A stretch of DNA of 64,000 nucleotides from Cyclobacteriaceae bacterium YHN15. GTDB taxonomy: Bacteria > Bacteroidota > Bacteroidia > Cytophagales > Cyclobacteriaceae. Numbering within the stretch: the first letter of the stretch is position 1; every line of letters begins with the position of its first letter. This document shows positions 18,137-26,555 of the stretch, one piece after another. The notes below the pieces were generated by a model that saw only the letters and a list, made by a program, of their open reading frames with translations, was not told where the DNA came from and searched no databases. The stretch lies in assembly GCA_003797895.1 (NCBI GenBank), contig RKQB01000001.1, positions 124,001 through 188,000 of the forward strand, written 5' to 3'. The translations under genes were made by a program, and so were the position numbers.

Positions 18137-18823
18137 TTAGAAATCATTCCCTTCCAAAAGGTCGGGTCTTCTTTCTTTTGTCCGACGAACCGATGCGTCA
18201 AATCTCCAGGTTTCGATATTTGCTTGGTGGCCTGATAACAACACATCCGGAACTTTCATTCCTTCCCATTCGGCAGGTCTGGTATAAACCGGGGGTGCCA
18301 ACAGCCCATCTTGAAAAGAATCTGTTAAGGCGGAAGTTTCGTCATTCAATACGCCGGGTATCAATCGGATAATGGCATCTGCGACTACTGCCGCTGCCAA
18401 TTCTCCACCGGAAAGGACAAAGTCCCCTACGCTGATTTCCCGAGTGATGAATTTTTGTCTGATTCTTTCATCCACTCCTTTATAATGTCCGCATAATATG
18501 ATGATGTTTTCTTTAAGAGAAAGTTCATTGGCCATTTTCTGGTTGAAGGTTTCTCCATCAGGTGTCATGTAAATGACTTCATCATATTCTCTTTCGCTCT
18601 GTAATGCCTCAATGCATTTGGCGATAGGTTCTATCATCATGACCATCCCGGCACCGCCTCCAAAAGCATAATCATCGACCTGCTTTTGTTTGCCGCTGGC
18701 ATAATCCCTTAAGTTGTGGACCTTGATCATGGCCAGTCCCTTGTCTTCTGCTCTTTTGAGTATAGAGTGAGAAAAAGGCCCTTCCAACAATCCCGGTACA
18801 ACAGTGATGATATCAATGCGCAT
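18137..18823 (-). CDS. trmD: tRNA (guanine-37-N1)-methyltransferase
   Basis: TrmD makes m1G37 in tRNAs reading codons that begin with C, which protects the reading frame. The 228-residue SPOUT enzyme begins [20 protein letters not shown]. It has the [11 protein letters not shown] loop, [11 protein letters not shown], and the trefoil-knot SAM site [13 protein letters not shown] with [14 protein letters not shown]. Its ATG overlaps the rimM stop by one base (TGATG), which indicates coupled translation; an in-frame TTG lies one codon upstream. Confidence 0.97.
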   Translation of the reverse strand: MRIDIITVVPGLLEGPFSHSILKRAEDKGLAMIKVHNLRDYASGKQKQVDDYAFGGGAGMVMMIEPIAKCIEALQSEREYDEVIYMTPDGETFNQKMANELSLKENIIILCGHYKGVDERIRQKFITREISVGDFVLSGGELAAAVVADAIIRLIPGVLNDETSALTDSFQDGLLAPPVYTRPAEWEGMKVPDVLLSGHQANIETWRFDASVRRTKERRPDLLEGNDF

Positions 18824-19353
18824 CAATCTTCCAAGTATATTTCAAGCAATCCTGCGGGCAATTGGCAGTAAACTTTTTTATCTGCTTTGTCGACTTTTTG
18901 GATAATCTGATCCTGAATAGGGATCAAGACCTCTTTTCCTTTGTGGTCAACGCCCATTAAATCCTGGGTTTCCAAGTCATAAATGACCTTGACTTCCCCG
19001 ATTTTCCCGAGGGAATCATCGATCACCTCGAAACCGATCAATTCATGGTAATAGTACTGGTCTTCTTGGAGTGTTTCCAGTTGACTGAGCGGAAGATAGA
19101 GGGCCGAACCGACCAATTTTTCTGCATCTTCTATGCTGTCATGATCCTCAAACTTTGCCAGAACCTTATTGCTGTGTGAAACAACAAAATGCTCGAGAAA
19201 GAAGGGAACCAACCTGGATTTTTGCTCGACGAAGACATGTTTGAGGTCTTCATAATCCTCAGGATAATCTACATCCAGTACAATACCTACTTCACCATGG
19301 AGTCCATGAACTTTGGCTATATGGCCCAATTGAAAACAATTGTCTTTGTTCAT
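18823..19353 (-). CDS. rimM: 16S rRNA processing protein RimM
   Basis: RimM helps mature the 30S head and binds S19. The 176-residue protein has the N-terminal barrel ([20 protein letters not shown]) and a C-terminal PRC-barrel ([33 protein letters not shown]). It sits between rpsP and trmD as in most bacteria, 14 bases after rpsP and overlapping trmD by one base. Confidence 0.95.
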   Translation of the reverse strand: MNKDNCFQLGHIAKVHGLHGEVGIVLDVDYPEDYEDLKHVFVEQKSRLVPFFLEHFVVSHSNKVLAKFEDHDSIEDAEKLVGSALYLPLSQLETLQEDQYYYHELIGFEVIDDSLGKIGEVKVIYDLETQDLMGVDHKGKEVLIPIQDQIIQKVDKADKKVYCQLPAGLLEIYLED

Positions 19354-19367
19354 GGTAATTGGGGGAA

Positions 19368-19919
19368 TTAAGCCTCGGTTTCTTCTCCTTCAGCAGATGC
19401 GGCTGGAGTTTCTTCCTCTGCAGGTGCTTCAGCTACCGGAGGAGCTGCAGCAGCAATAGCCTCTTCTTCCCTCTTTTTGATCGCATCCAAACGGGCTTGG
19501 TTTTTAGCTGCTTCAGCGTCAAAAGCTTTCTGACGAGCTTCTTCTTTAGCTTTAGACAATTTGTCAACCTTACCGCCAATTGATTCTTCTTTGGATGATT
19601 TCCAGGCTTCGAATTTTGCATCGGCCTGTTCCTGGCTGATCGCGCCTTTCAAAACACCGATCTGAAGGTGTTTTTTGAGCAATACACCTCTGTAAGAAAG
19701 CATAGCCTTCACCGTATCGGTAGGCTGCGCACCATTCAACAACCATTTAAGAGCACGCTCATTGTTGATGTTGATGGATGCAGGGTCAGTGTTGGGGTTA
19801 TAAGTACCCAACTTCTCAATAAAGCGTCCATCACGTGGAGCTCTAGCATCAGCGACTACTACGTCATAGATGGCCATTTTTTTCCTGCCTCTACGCGCTA
19901 ATCTGATTTTTACTGCCAT
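19368..19919 (-). CDS. rpsP: 30S ribosomal protein S16 with long C-terminal tail
   Basis: S16 is a primary 30S assembly protein. The first 80 or so residues are the standard fold, starting [20 protein letters not shown] and containing the [10 protein letters not shown] motif. The protein continues to 183 residues, about twice the E. coli length. The extra part is a lysine/glutamate-rich helix ([36 protein letters not shown]) followed by an alanine/proline/glutamate-rich acidic tail ([20 protein letters not shown]). Bacteroidota S16 proteins are often extended. It is the first gene of the operon, with a clear promoter 55-87 bases upstream. Confidence 0.96.
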   Translation of the reverse strand: MAVKIRLARRGRKKMAIYDVVVADARAPRDGRFIEKLGTYNPNTDPASININNERALKWLLNGAQPTDTVKAMLSYRGVLLKKHLQIGVLKGAISQEQADAKFEAWKSSKEESIGGKVDKLSKAKEEARQKAFDAEAAKNQARLDAIKKREEEAIAAAAPPVAEAPAEEETPAASAEGEETEA

Positions 19920-19973
19920 ATTAATTTGATATTTAGTGAATTGATGGATCCCGTCCATCGTATTTTTGGACTG

Positions 19974-20006
19974 CAAAGATAAGGCTTTATATTCGAAATG
20001 CACAAA
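19974..20006 (-). promoter_or_regulatory. Bacteroidota-type promoter of the rpsP operon
   Basis: On the minus strand TTTG (20006-20003) is followed after 21 bases by TATCTTTG (19981-19974). This fits the Bacteroidota -33/-7 consensus TTTG...TAnnTTTG. Transcription would start near 19968, about 50 bases before the rpsP ATG. Confidence 0.75.
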
Positions 20007-20061
20007 TGCCTTTAAATATATTTGCGTGATTGGGAGAGAATGCGTTAAATTGCGACGCGTT

Positions 20062-20129
20062 TAAGAGTCAAGAAACAAGAGACAAGAGTCAAGACTCGAA
20101 ACAATCTTGATTCTTGGTTCTTGTCTCTT
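20062..20129. repeat. CAAGA-family repeat with fold-back
   Basis: CAAGA-type units like those at 15451 are followed by their own inverted copy. AAGAGACAAGA (20077-20087) pairs perfectly with TCTTGTCTCTT (20119-20129), with further imperfect pairing inside. It lies between the rpsP promoter and the tRNA region. Confidence 0.7.
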
Positions 20130-20143
20130 TTAGTCTCAAACTA

Positions 20144-20190
20144 GGCCTCGTAGTTCAATGGATAGAATAGAAGTTTCCTAAACTTTAGAT
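20144..20190 (+). pseudogene. Broken tRNA-Arg(CCT) copy (5' half)
   Basis: GGCCTCGTAGTTCAATGGAT and the following bases repeat the acceptor, D-arm, anticodon arm (loop TTCCTAA) and variable loop of the intact tRNA 143 bases away, with a few changes. The anticodon stem still pairs (GAAGT/ACTTT). After AGAT the identity stops: the T-arm is replaced by a 12-bp hairpin with an ATAA loop (TTAGATTACCTT / AAGGTAGTCTAA, 20186-20213). A weak match to the 3' acceptor strand (TGAGGAT) remains near 20218-20224. It cannot fold as a normal tRNA and is read as a pseudogene or rearrangement scar. Confidence 0.75.
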
Positions 20191-20286
20191 TACCTTATAA
20201 AAGGTAGTCTAATTTAATGAGGATCAATTAAAATGGGTAGACAAAAGTAGTCTAAACAAGAATATTTGAAATAAGTCAACCAAAAT

Positions 20287-20358
20287 GGCCCCGTAGTTCA
20301 ATGGATAGAATAGTTGTTTCCTAAACAATAGATACAAGTTCGATTCTTGTCGGGGCTA
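20287..20358 (+). tRNA. tRNA-Arg, anticodon CCT
   Basis: The 72-base sequence folds as a full cloverleaf. Acceptor GGCCCCG pairs with CGGGGCT (one G-T pair), the D-stem is GTTC/GAAT, and the anticodon stem GTTGT/ACAAT carries loop TTCCTAA (anticodon CCT, reading AGG). The variable loop is AGAT, and the T-arm is ACAAG-TTCGATT-CTTGT. The discriminator base is A and no CCA is encoded. A terminator follows. Confidence 0.93.
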
Positions 20359-20380
20359 CAAAATTGATTTACAATGATTT

Positions 20381-20405
20381 AAGGGATGACTTCATCCCTT
20401 TTTTT
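20381..20405 (+). terminator. Terminator after tRNA-Arg
   Basis: AAGGGATGA-CT-TCATCCCTT, a perfect 9-bp stem, runs into an uninterrupted T tract. Confidence 0.85.
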
Positions 20406-20700
20406 GTGCCTTTACCCAACTTTGCAGTTGGGGAAGGGATTTTTTGGAAACTTTATTTAAATTGAAGGGATTTTTTGGTCAATATTTCATCTAATTTATG
20501 GTAAGATTTTGAGTATTATACTTAAATACCGCACTTATTTAAGTGAGTTATGCGCAATGCCGTGGGTCAGTGGAGTGTCCTCCAGCATTCACACATTTGC
20601 TAGCTGTACATTCCTGCTAGACACCAAAGCAAACAAAAGAGCCAATTATTGCCTCGTAAGACGGAGAATACGTAGGACACAGACTTAGTAAACAAGATTT
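20406..20700. other. Non-coding gap with small repeats upstream of the permease
   Basis: No gene is seen. There is a CCCAAC/GTTGGG hairpin near 20415-20432. A 15-base direct repeat, GAAGGGATTTTTTGG, occurs at 20433-20447 and 20464-20478. The palindrome CACTTATTTAAGTG lies at 20532-20545. The last 150 bases are richer in G and C than the flanks and hold no clear promoter. Confidence 0.6.
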
Positions 20701-22998
20701 ATGATAAAGCACAATCTGAAACTTATATTAAGAAGCTTATGGACAAGGAGAATATACTCTTCAATTATATTGCTAAGCTTGACAGTTGGATTTGTTTGCA
20801 CCAATATCTTTATTTCATTTCTTGTTTTTGAAAACAATACAGATACATTTCACACCAAGCGAGAAAAGACGTTTCAGGTATTTAGTAACGACCCATTTGG
20901 AGGTAATGGACTGATTGCCTATGTGCCAGATTACTTTTTTGACTACCTGACTACTAACTATGCAGAAGTTATAAACGTTTGTCAGATTTCGAATTTGGAC
21001 GGAATCACCATTGAAAAATCAAATGATAAATATGGTGATTTCAAAGTATTATCCGTTGACAGCTCGTTCTTTTCTATGTTTGATTTCCCTTTGCTGCAGG
21101 GAAGAAAAGATAAATGTCTGACGTCTGATAAAATCGTTCTTACAAAGGACAAAGCTTTGACACTCTTTGGGAATACCGATGTTGTTGGGAATCTGATTAC
21201 AGTCGTTACCCCGGATAGCAGTAGAGAATTAATCATCTCTGCTGTTGTGGATAGGACTATTGAAAACAGTCATTTGAACTTTGATGTACTTTTGCATCAC
21301 TCAATCTTTCCTGACAAATGGAATGGCGGTGCCACTTATGCATTGCTCACAAGTGCGGATGCCCGTGAGTCTCTGGTAGAAAAAATCAATAAGGACCCTC
21401 AACGTCCTGGACTCATTGGTCCAGGAAAGATGGTCTACTTTTTTAACCCCTTGACTGAATCCTATTTCAGCACCGAAAACAAGATGAGTTTTATGAAAAC
21501 CAGAAATCCGATGCTTTTGACTGTGGGCTATATCGTTTGTGGTTTGGTGCTCTTCATAGCGAGCTTTAACTTCATTAATTTATTTTTACTTTCCTGGCAA
21601 AATAGAAGGAAAGAAATTGGAATCAAGAAAACTTTAGGAGTTACCCGTAGTGGCTTGTTTAGCTTTTCACTAACAGAAGCAGGTGTTTATGTTTTCACAG
21701 GTTTTGTACTTTCATTGATTCTCACATTTTATACCATCCCGGTTTTTAACAATGTTTTTGAAGCAAATTTATCACCAGAATATTTTTTAAATGTAAAGGT
21801 TCTTGCTTCCATATGTATTGTTCTTTTTCTCATTGGGTCTTTAGTCGTCATACTATCCGTTTCGAAGCAGTGGAGTATGAAGCCTATAAACTTGATGGCC
21901 AAGGATTCTTCCACAACAACATTCAGTAGAATTCTCTTTACTATTCAGTTTGTAATCTCCATCACCCTTGCCGTTTGTTCAGTGACGATAGTTCAACAGA
22001 TGAACCATATGGAGAATGCTCCTCTTGGGTTTAACCGCCACATAATTCAACTAAATGCACCTGATAAAAAGTATTCACAGACACTTTCGGTTCTCAAACA
22101 GAAAATCATTCAATTGTCAGATGTGAATAATGTAACGGTCAGTGACGGAAATCCCATCTTCGGAAATATGATTGCCCGTTATGACCTTGATAACGAACAG
22201 TTCTATACACCCTATTTGTTGGGCGGTGATGAAGATTATTTAAAGACATTGGACTTGGAGTTAATTGAGGGAGAATTACCCTCAGAAAAAAACAACGGAA
22301 AACTTGTTAATCAAACATTAGTCCGACAATTTAATTTGAAGAAGGCTGTAGGCGAGAAAGTCCCCGGAACAAAAGATGTAATAGTTGGAGTAGTAAAAGA
22401 CTTTACATGTGGTTCATTCAAACAAGAAATCCCTCCGGCAATCATCTCTTTTCATAAAGCGGGGCAGTCATTAATGATTGATTATAGTGGGAGCAACCTA
22501 ACTAAAATACTTCCGCAAATACAAGCTGAATGGAAGAGTGTGTTCCCTGATTACTTTTTTACCTATCAGCTCATTCAAGAAGAATTGATGAAGAAATATA
22601 AAGAGGACACCTTCTTTTATAAGATCATAATTACGTTTTCTTTTATCAGCATGATACTTTCTTGCTTTGGATTATTTGCGTTGTCATGGGCTGTGATTCA
22701 AAGCCGGACAAAGGAAATGGGCATTCGAAAAGTTCTTGGAGCGACCCCGCTGGACATATTGAATTTATTGACCTTGACTTTTACAAAACGTATCATTCTT
22801 GCCTTTACAATTGCTGCTCCAATTGGGTACTATTTAATGAATCAATGGCTGAGCAGCTTTGCCAACAAGATTGAATTCAACATCTGGATATTATGCATAT
22901 CTGGTCTCATGGTGACATTTATTGCCTTTATGACACTTAGCTTACAAACAGTCAGGGCGACAATGACCAACCCTGTTGACGAGATTAGAAATGAGTGA
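20701..22998 (+). CDS. MacB/FtsX-type ABC transporter permease
   Basis: The 765-residue protein has the layout common in Bacteroidota: an N-terminal membrane segment (about residues 16-38, after RSLWTRRIYSS), a large periplasmic MacB_PCD-type domain (about 45-250), and FtsX membrane helices around 270-390. A second segment with its own periplasmic part follows, and the last FtsX block (about 640-755) contains RTKEMGIRKVLGATPLDILN. The first FtsX block carries the same motif, RKEIGIKKTLGVTRSGL. Such proteins couple an ATPase to export or mechanical work. No ATPase or membrane-fusion gene is adjacent, so it is an orphan that must share an ATPase. It follows the duplicated tRNA and could be an acquired gene. 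Confidence 0.85.
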   Translation: MIKHNLKLILRSLWTRRIYSSIILLSLTVGFVCTNIFISFLVFENNTDTFHTKREKTFQVFSNDPFGGNGLIAYVPDYFFDYLTTNYAEVINVCQISNLDGITIEKSNDKYGDFKVLSVDSSFFSMFDFPLLQGRKDKCLTSDKIVLTKDKALTLFGNTDVVGNLITVVTPDSSRELIISAVVDRTIENSHLNFDVLLHHSIFPDKWNGGATYALLTSADARESLVEKINKDPQRPGLIGPGKMVYFFNPLTESYFSTENKMSFMKTRNPMLLTVGYIVCGLVLFIASFNFINLFLLSWQNRRKEIGIKKTLGVTRSGLFSFSLTEAGVYVFTGFVLSLILTFYTIPVFNNVFEANLSPEYFLNVKVLASICIVLFLIGSLVVILSVSKQWSMKPINLMAKDSSTTTFSRILFTIQFVISITLAVCSVTIVQQMNHMENAPLGFNRHIIQLNAPDKKYSQTLSVLKQKIIQLSDVNNVTVSDGNPIFGNMIARYDLDNEQFYTPYLLGGDEDYLKTLDLELIEGELPSEKNNGKLVNQTLVRQFNLKKAVGEKVPGTKDVIVGVVKDFTCGSFKQEIPPAIISFHKAGQSLMIDYSGSNLTKILPQIQAEWKSVFPDYFFTYQLIQEELMKKYKEDTFFYKIIITFSFISMILSCFGLFALSWAVIQSRTKEMGIRKVLGATPLDILNLLTLTFTKRIILAFTIAAPIGYYLMNQWLSSFANKIEFNIWILCISGLMVTFIAFMTLSLQTVRATMTNPVDEIRNE

Positions 22999-23421
22999 CC
23001 AAGGAAAAGAAAAGTCGCTTCGAACCGCAGCACCTATGCCAAAGCTTCAATTCCGATTCACATCAAATTGAAAGTCTTAAAAAGATTATTAAAAGAAAGA
23101 AATATAAAGTAACTTATGACAGTTGAAAGTTAATTTTTTTACGACTTAATAAAATTAGAAAATTTGCCAACGAAAAATATGGTGATATCATCTTTATAAA
23201 GAATTCTTTGTGGATTTTAAGGCAGAACCTAGGACAACGTAGACCCATTTATAAACTGAATTTTAACGACTAAAAATAATTGAAGTAGGTTTCTCTCTTT
23301 GAACTGAACAGTGGTTTTTGGATAGGCTGACCTTGACATGTGAATACCATATATGGAACCTGATTGAATATTCTTCAATGTGTAGGATAATTGAAATTAA
23401 CAAAAATCTAAATTTTTAAGT
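22999..23421. other. Gene-free gap downstream of the permease
   Basis: A/T-rich, with stops in all frames at short intervals. In the frame of the permease a basic stretch of about 37 codons (ending KRLLKERNIK) follows the stop codon and might be a decayed gene end, but it resembles nothing I know. No terminator or repeat is clear. Confidence 0.5.
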
Positions 23422-25050
23422 ATGGAAGGCTTAATGATGGATTACCCGCTCACTACAAATACTATTCTTGAGTATGGGAACAGTGTTTATCGCCACCAAA
23501 AAATAGTAAGCTATTTACCGGATCAAACCCGGCATGAATATAGTTTTGGTGATATGTATAAGCGCTGTAAAAAGTTGGCCAATGCATTGACCCATAGATT
23601 GGGAATCACAAAAGGTGACATGGTGGGAACTTTTGCATGGAACCATGGCCCTCACGTGGAATTATATTATGGGATTTCCGGTATTGGGGCAGTTTGCCAG
23701 ACTATAAATATTCGTTTGTCCAGCCATCAGATAGAATACATTATCAATAATTCGGAGGATAAAGTAATTTTTGTGGATGCTACCTTAGTTCCACTTTTAG
23801 AAAAAATAGCGCCACTACTGGAAACTGTACAACATTTTATATTATTAAATGCACCTAAAGATTTCGCGACCACTTTGCCAAATACATTGCATTATGAGGA
23901 ATTGCTGGCCGAGCAACCGGAAGATTTTGAATGGCCCAGACTAAATGAAAATGAGGCTTGCGGCATGTGTTATACAAGTGGGACCACAGGTTTGCCAAAA
24001 GGAGTTTTGTATTCTCATAGGTCCACATTTTTACACGCTTCTACAATTATTTCTCCAAATGCAGGAAATTTCAGCAATAGTGATACTGTGCTGTTGATCG
24101 TACCCCAATTTCATGTGATGGCTTGGGGTTTTCCATATCTATGTCTCCTGTCTGGTTCAAACATGATACTCCCCTCTTCTAATTTACAGCCTGACAGTAT
24201 CATTAAAATCCTGATTGAAGAAAAAGTGACTAAAGCCAATGGTGTTCCGACCATTTGGCTAGGTGTATATCATGCAATGAAATTAAATCCACCCAAGGAA
24301 AAATTGGCCCTCAAAGAATATTTGGTTGGAGGATCCGCACTGCCAAAAAGCCTTATTGAAGGTTTTGAAAAAGACTTTGGTATAAAAGGTGTTCAGGCTT
24401 GGGGAATGACCGAAACTTCTCCATTGGGAACCGTAAGTCGAATTCAGCCAAAACACGAGCATTTATCGGAAAATGAAAAAATGGAAATCCGTGCGAAACA
24501 AGGTATTGCCTTCCCAGGCATAGAATTAAGGATTGTAACTGATGATGGGGCTTTAGCCCCAACAGATGGCAAAACCATGGGTGAACTTCATGTTAGAGGG
24601 GCATGGACTCTTGCCTCTTATTTTAAAACGAATAACAGCGAAAGCTTTACAGAAGATGGTTGGTTTAAAACAGGCGACGTATGTACTATCGACGAAGATG
24701 GATATATGGAAATCAAAGATAGAACCAAGGACCTTATAAAAAGTGGCGGTGAATGGATCTCGAGTGTCGCGGTGGAATCAGCATTGATGGCTCATCCTAA
24801 AATCAGAGAGGCGGCTGTAATTGCGATACCAGATGAAAAATGGGTAGAGAAACCTTTGGCTTTATTAGTTCTCGTGGACAATAATGATAAAGTATCTACG
24901 GAAGAATTGATGGAGTTTTTATCCAGAGACTTCGTGAAATATCAGATTCCCAAAGATTATATTTTTATCCATGAAGTACCAAAAACCAGTGTGGGCAAAT
25001 TTGACAAGAAAGAAATTAGAAGACTGTTTGCAGAAGGAAAACTAACTTAA
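23422..25050 (+). CDS. Fatty acyl-CoA synthetase (AMP-binding ligase)
   Basis: This 542-residue ANL-family enzyme activates a carboxylic acid to its CoA thioester through an acyl-adenylate. It has the P-loop YTSGTTGLPKG (residues 184-194), the QAWGMTETSPLGT A5-type motif, the hinge region DGYMEIKDRTKDLIKSGGEW, and the catalytic lysine in SVGKFDKKEIR near the end. The order and spacing resemble medium/long-chain ligases of the AlkK/FadD3 kind rather than acetyl-CoA synthetase. There is no signal peptide. It is monocistronic, between two gaps; the substrate chain length cannot be read from sequence. Confidence 0.88.
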   Translation: MEGLMMDYPLTTNTILEYGNSVYRHQKIVSYLPDQTRHEYSFGDMYKRCKKLANALTHRLGITKGDMVGTFAWNHGPHVELYYGISGIGAVCQTINIRLSSHQIEYIINNSEDKVIFVDATLVPLLEKIAPLLETVQHFILLNAPKDFATTLPNTLHYEELLAEQPEDFEWPRLNENEACGMCYTSGTTGLPKGVLYSHRSTFLHASTIISPNAGNFSNSDTVLLIVPQFHVMAWGFPYLCLLSGSNMILPSSNLQPDSIIKILIEEKVTKANGVPTIWLGVYHAMKLNPPKEKLALKEYLVGGSALPKSLIEGFEKDFGIKGVQAWGMTETSPLGTVSRIQPKHEHLSENEKMEIRAKQGIAFPGIELRIVTDDGALAPTDGKTMGELHVRGAWTLASYFKTNNSESFTEDGWFKTGDVCTIDEDGYMEIKDRTKDLIKSGGEWISSVAVESALMAHPKIREAAVIAIPDEKWVEKPLALLVLVDNNDKVSTEELMEFLSRDFVKYQIPKDYIFIHEVPKTSVGKFDKKEIRRLFAEGKLT

Positions 25051-25205
25051 ATATAAATGCATAATCCAAGTTAAACAGCTTGCGATTAATTAAAAAATAG
25101 GATGGAAAAACAAAATATCAATCCATCTATAGGACTGAGAAGGGCCAACTTATATTTTGGGATTAAGGAAACCCATTGAAAATATTGAAGGATGTCCTTT
25201 AATTT

Positions 25206-26543
25206 TCAACTTCCAAAAACCACCTTTACTTTATCAGAGTTCATTTTTAATACCCATTCATCCTGGGGGTTGACTGCTGTATTCCAAAGGTATAGTGATC
25301 TAAGCGATTTAATTTCGGCTAGTGGTCCCAAGCCGGTTGGGCTGATCCGGGTCCCGTTAAGGTTTAAAACTTCCAGTTGGGTGAGGTTTTTCAATGCTGC
25401 AATTCCATCATCAGATATGGGGTTGTTTTCGATCCGAAGCCTACGCAAATTGGAAAACTGTGAGATCAAGGTCAAATCAGAATCCTTAATTCCTGTTCCT
25501 GCCATACTCAGCCAATAAACATTTTCCTTTATGGGCAAAAGTGCCTTCAACAGTTCTGAAGCTTGACTTTTCGCCATTTCTTCGGGTAACACCACGTCCA
25601 AGGCTCCGGATTGAGGAGAAAGTATTCTGACCCGGAATCCCTTTTTCTCCAACTGTTGGATTTGGATGGAATCGATGCCTATCGCCTGTATTAGTTCGGT
25701 TCCCTGAATCTTCAGTCTTGGGATTGCCCATGCGATCAAGGCTTCATCTGCTGCCATCAGGGTAAATTTTGGGTCTGCCTTGCCTTTTTCTATCCACCAG
25801 GTAATCAATTGGATTTCCTCTTCGGTTAGGGGTTTCTTCCCTTCTGCAGGCATAAAATCCTCATGGTCGGGAAGAAGGGTTACTCTTCGGATAAGTTCGC
25901 TCTTTTCCGGATTTGCGGGAATGATCACCGGTCCATTTTCCCCTCCTTTGAGCAAGGATTCAAATGAGATCAACATCAACTCTCCTTTTGCCTTGCCGGA
26001 CCTATGACAGCTTTCACATTTACTTTTAAATATTGGCTGTATGAGGTCCGCATAAAGCTCCGCCTCTTCTACGCTGCTCAAAATCCGTTGACTTTCCCCT
26101 TGATTTTTCCCAAAAGGTACATAAGCAGTCAAATAATCCTCCCCATGGGTAAGACTTCCTCCAAAATGTCCCGTAATAGTTAGGGCAAGTATAAGCAAGC
26201 CCAAAACCGAATAATTCAGCGTTTTGGAAAACCTTTGCTCGTTTTTGTTCACCCACCAAGCAATTCCACCAAGCAGAACTGTTATCCAGCCTGCTGCTAA
26301 ATGAATATCCAGGAGCTTTCCTTCATACCCTCCGGATTGGGAAAGAAGGAATCCAAGTACTGCCGCTATGAAGGCACTTATTGCCCCCAAAAGCAAAGCA
26401 AAACTGACTGCCTCATCTAATGCTGATTTTTTCCCCAATACCGCATTCCCTTTAAATAAAACAGCTATAATCAAAAAACCAATGGGTAAATGAACCCAGA
26501 CGGGATGAAAGCGGCCGATGAAGGTGATTAGATCTTGTGTCAT
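25206..26543 (-). CDS. Membrane-bound PSCyt1-type cytochrome c with leucine-rich repeats
   Basis: The 445-residue protein has four N-terminal membrane helices (about 16-32, 46-68, 82-98, 111-126) of the DUF2231 kind. A Planctomycete-type cytochrome c domain follows, with heme site C176-E-S-C179-H180, GGENGPVIIPANPEKSELIR and a later HEDFMPAEGKKPLT carrying a likely methionine ligand (M231). The C-terminal third (about 330-440) holds leucine-rich repeats (LRRLRIENNPISDDGI, LEVLNLNGTRISPTGL, LRSLYLWNT). It is the last gene of a minus-strand operon with the DUF1501 and PSCyt1/DUF1553 genes, 12 bases apart. It probably takes electrons from those periplasmic partners into the membrane; that is inference. 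Confidence 0.82.
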   Translation of the reverse strand: MTQDLITFIGRFHPVWVHLPIGFLIIAVLFKGNAVLGKKSALDEAVSFALLLGAISAFIAAVLGFLLSQSGGYEGKLLDIHLAAGWITVLLGGIAWWVNKNEQRFSKTLNYSVLGLLILALTITGHFGGSLTHGEDYLTAYVPFGKNQGESQRILSSVEEAELYADLIQPIFKSKCESCHRSGKAKGELMLISFESLLKGGENGPVIIPANPEKSELIRRVTLLPDHEDFMPAEGKKPLTEEEIQLITWWIEKGKADPKFTLMAADEALIAWAIPRLKIQGTELIQAIGIDSIQIQQLEKKGFRVRILSPQSGALDVVLPEEMAKSQASELLKALLPIKENVYWLSMAGTGIKDSDLTLISQFSNLRRLRIENNPISDDGIAALKNLTQLEVLNLNGTRISPTGLGPLAEIKSLRSLYLWNTAVNPQDEWVLKMNSDKVKVVFGS

Positions 26544-26555
26544 TTCCCGGTTTAC

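Noticed and set aside
20532-20560. Palindrome plus GTTATGCGC word resembling an integron attC end
   Set aside because: The core does not match GTTRRRY, there is no paired RYYYAAC box at proper spacing, and no integrase or cassette array is present.
22999-23110. Basic 37-codon extension in frame after the permease stop as a second gene or read-through tail
   Set aside because: No start codon, no similarity to FtsX permease ends and no motif; kept only as a remark on the gap.
25102-25179. 25-codon plus-strand frame after the acyl-CoA ligase
   Set aside because: Too short, without a motif, promoter or terminator; compatible with chance.
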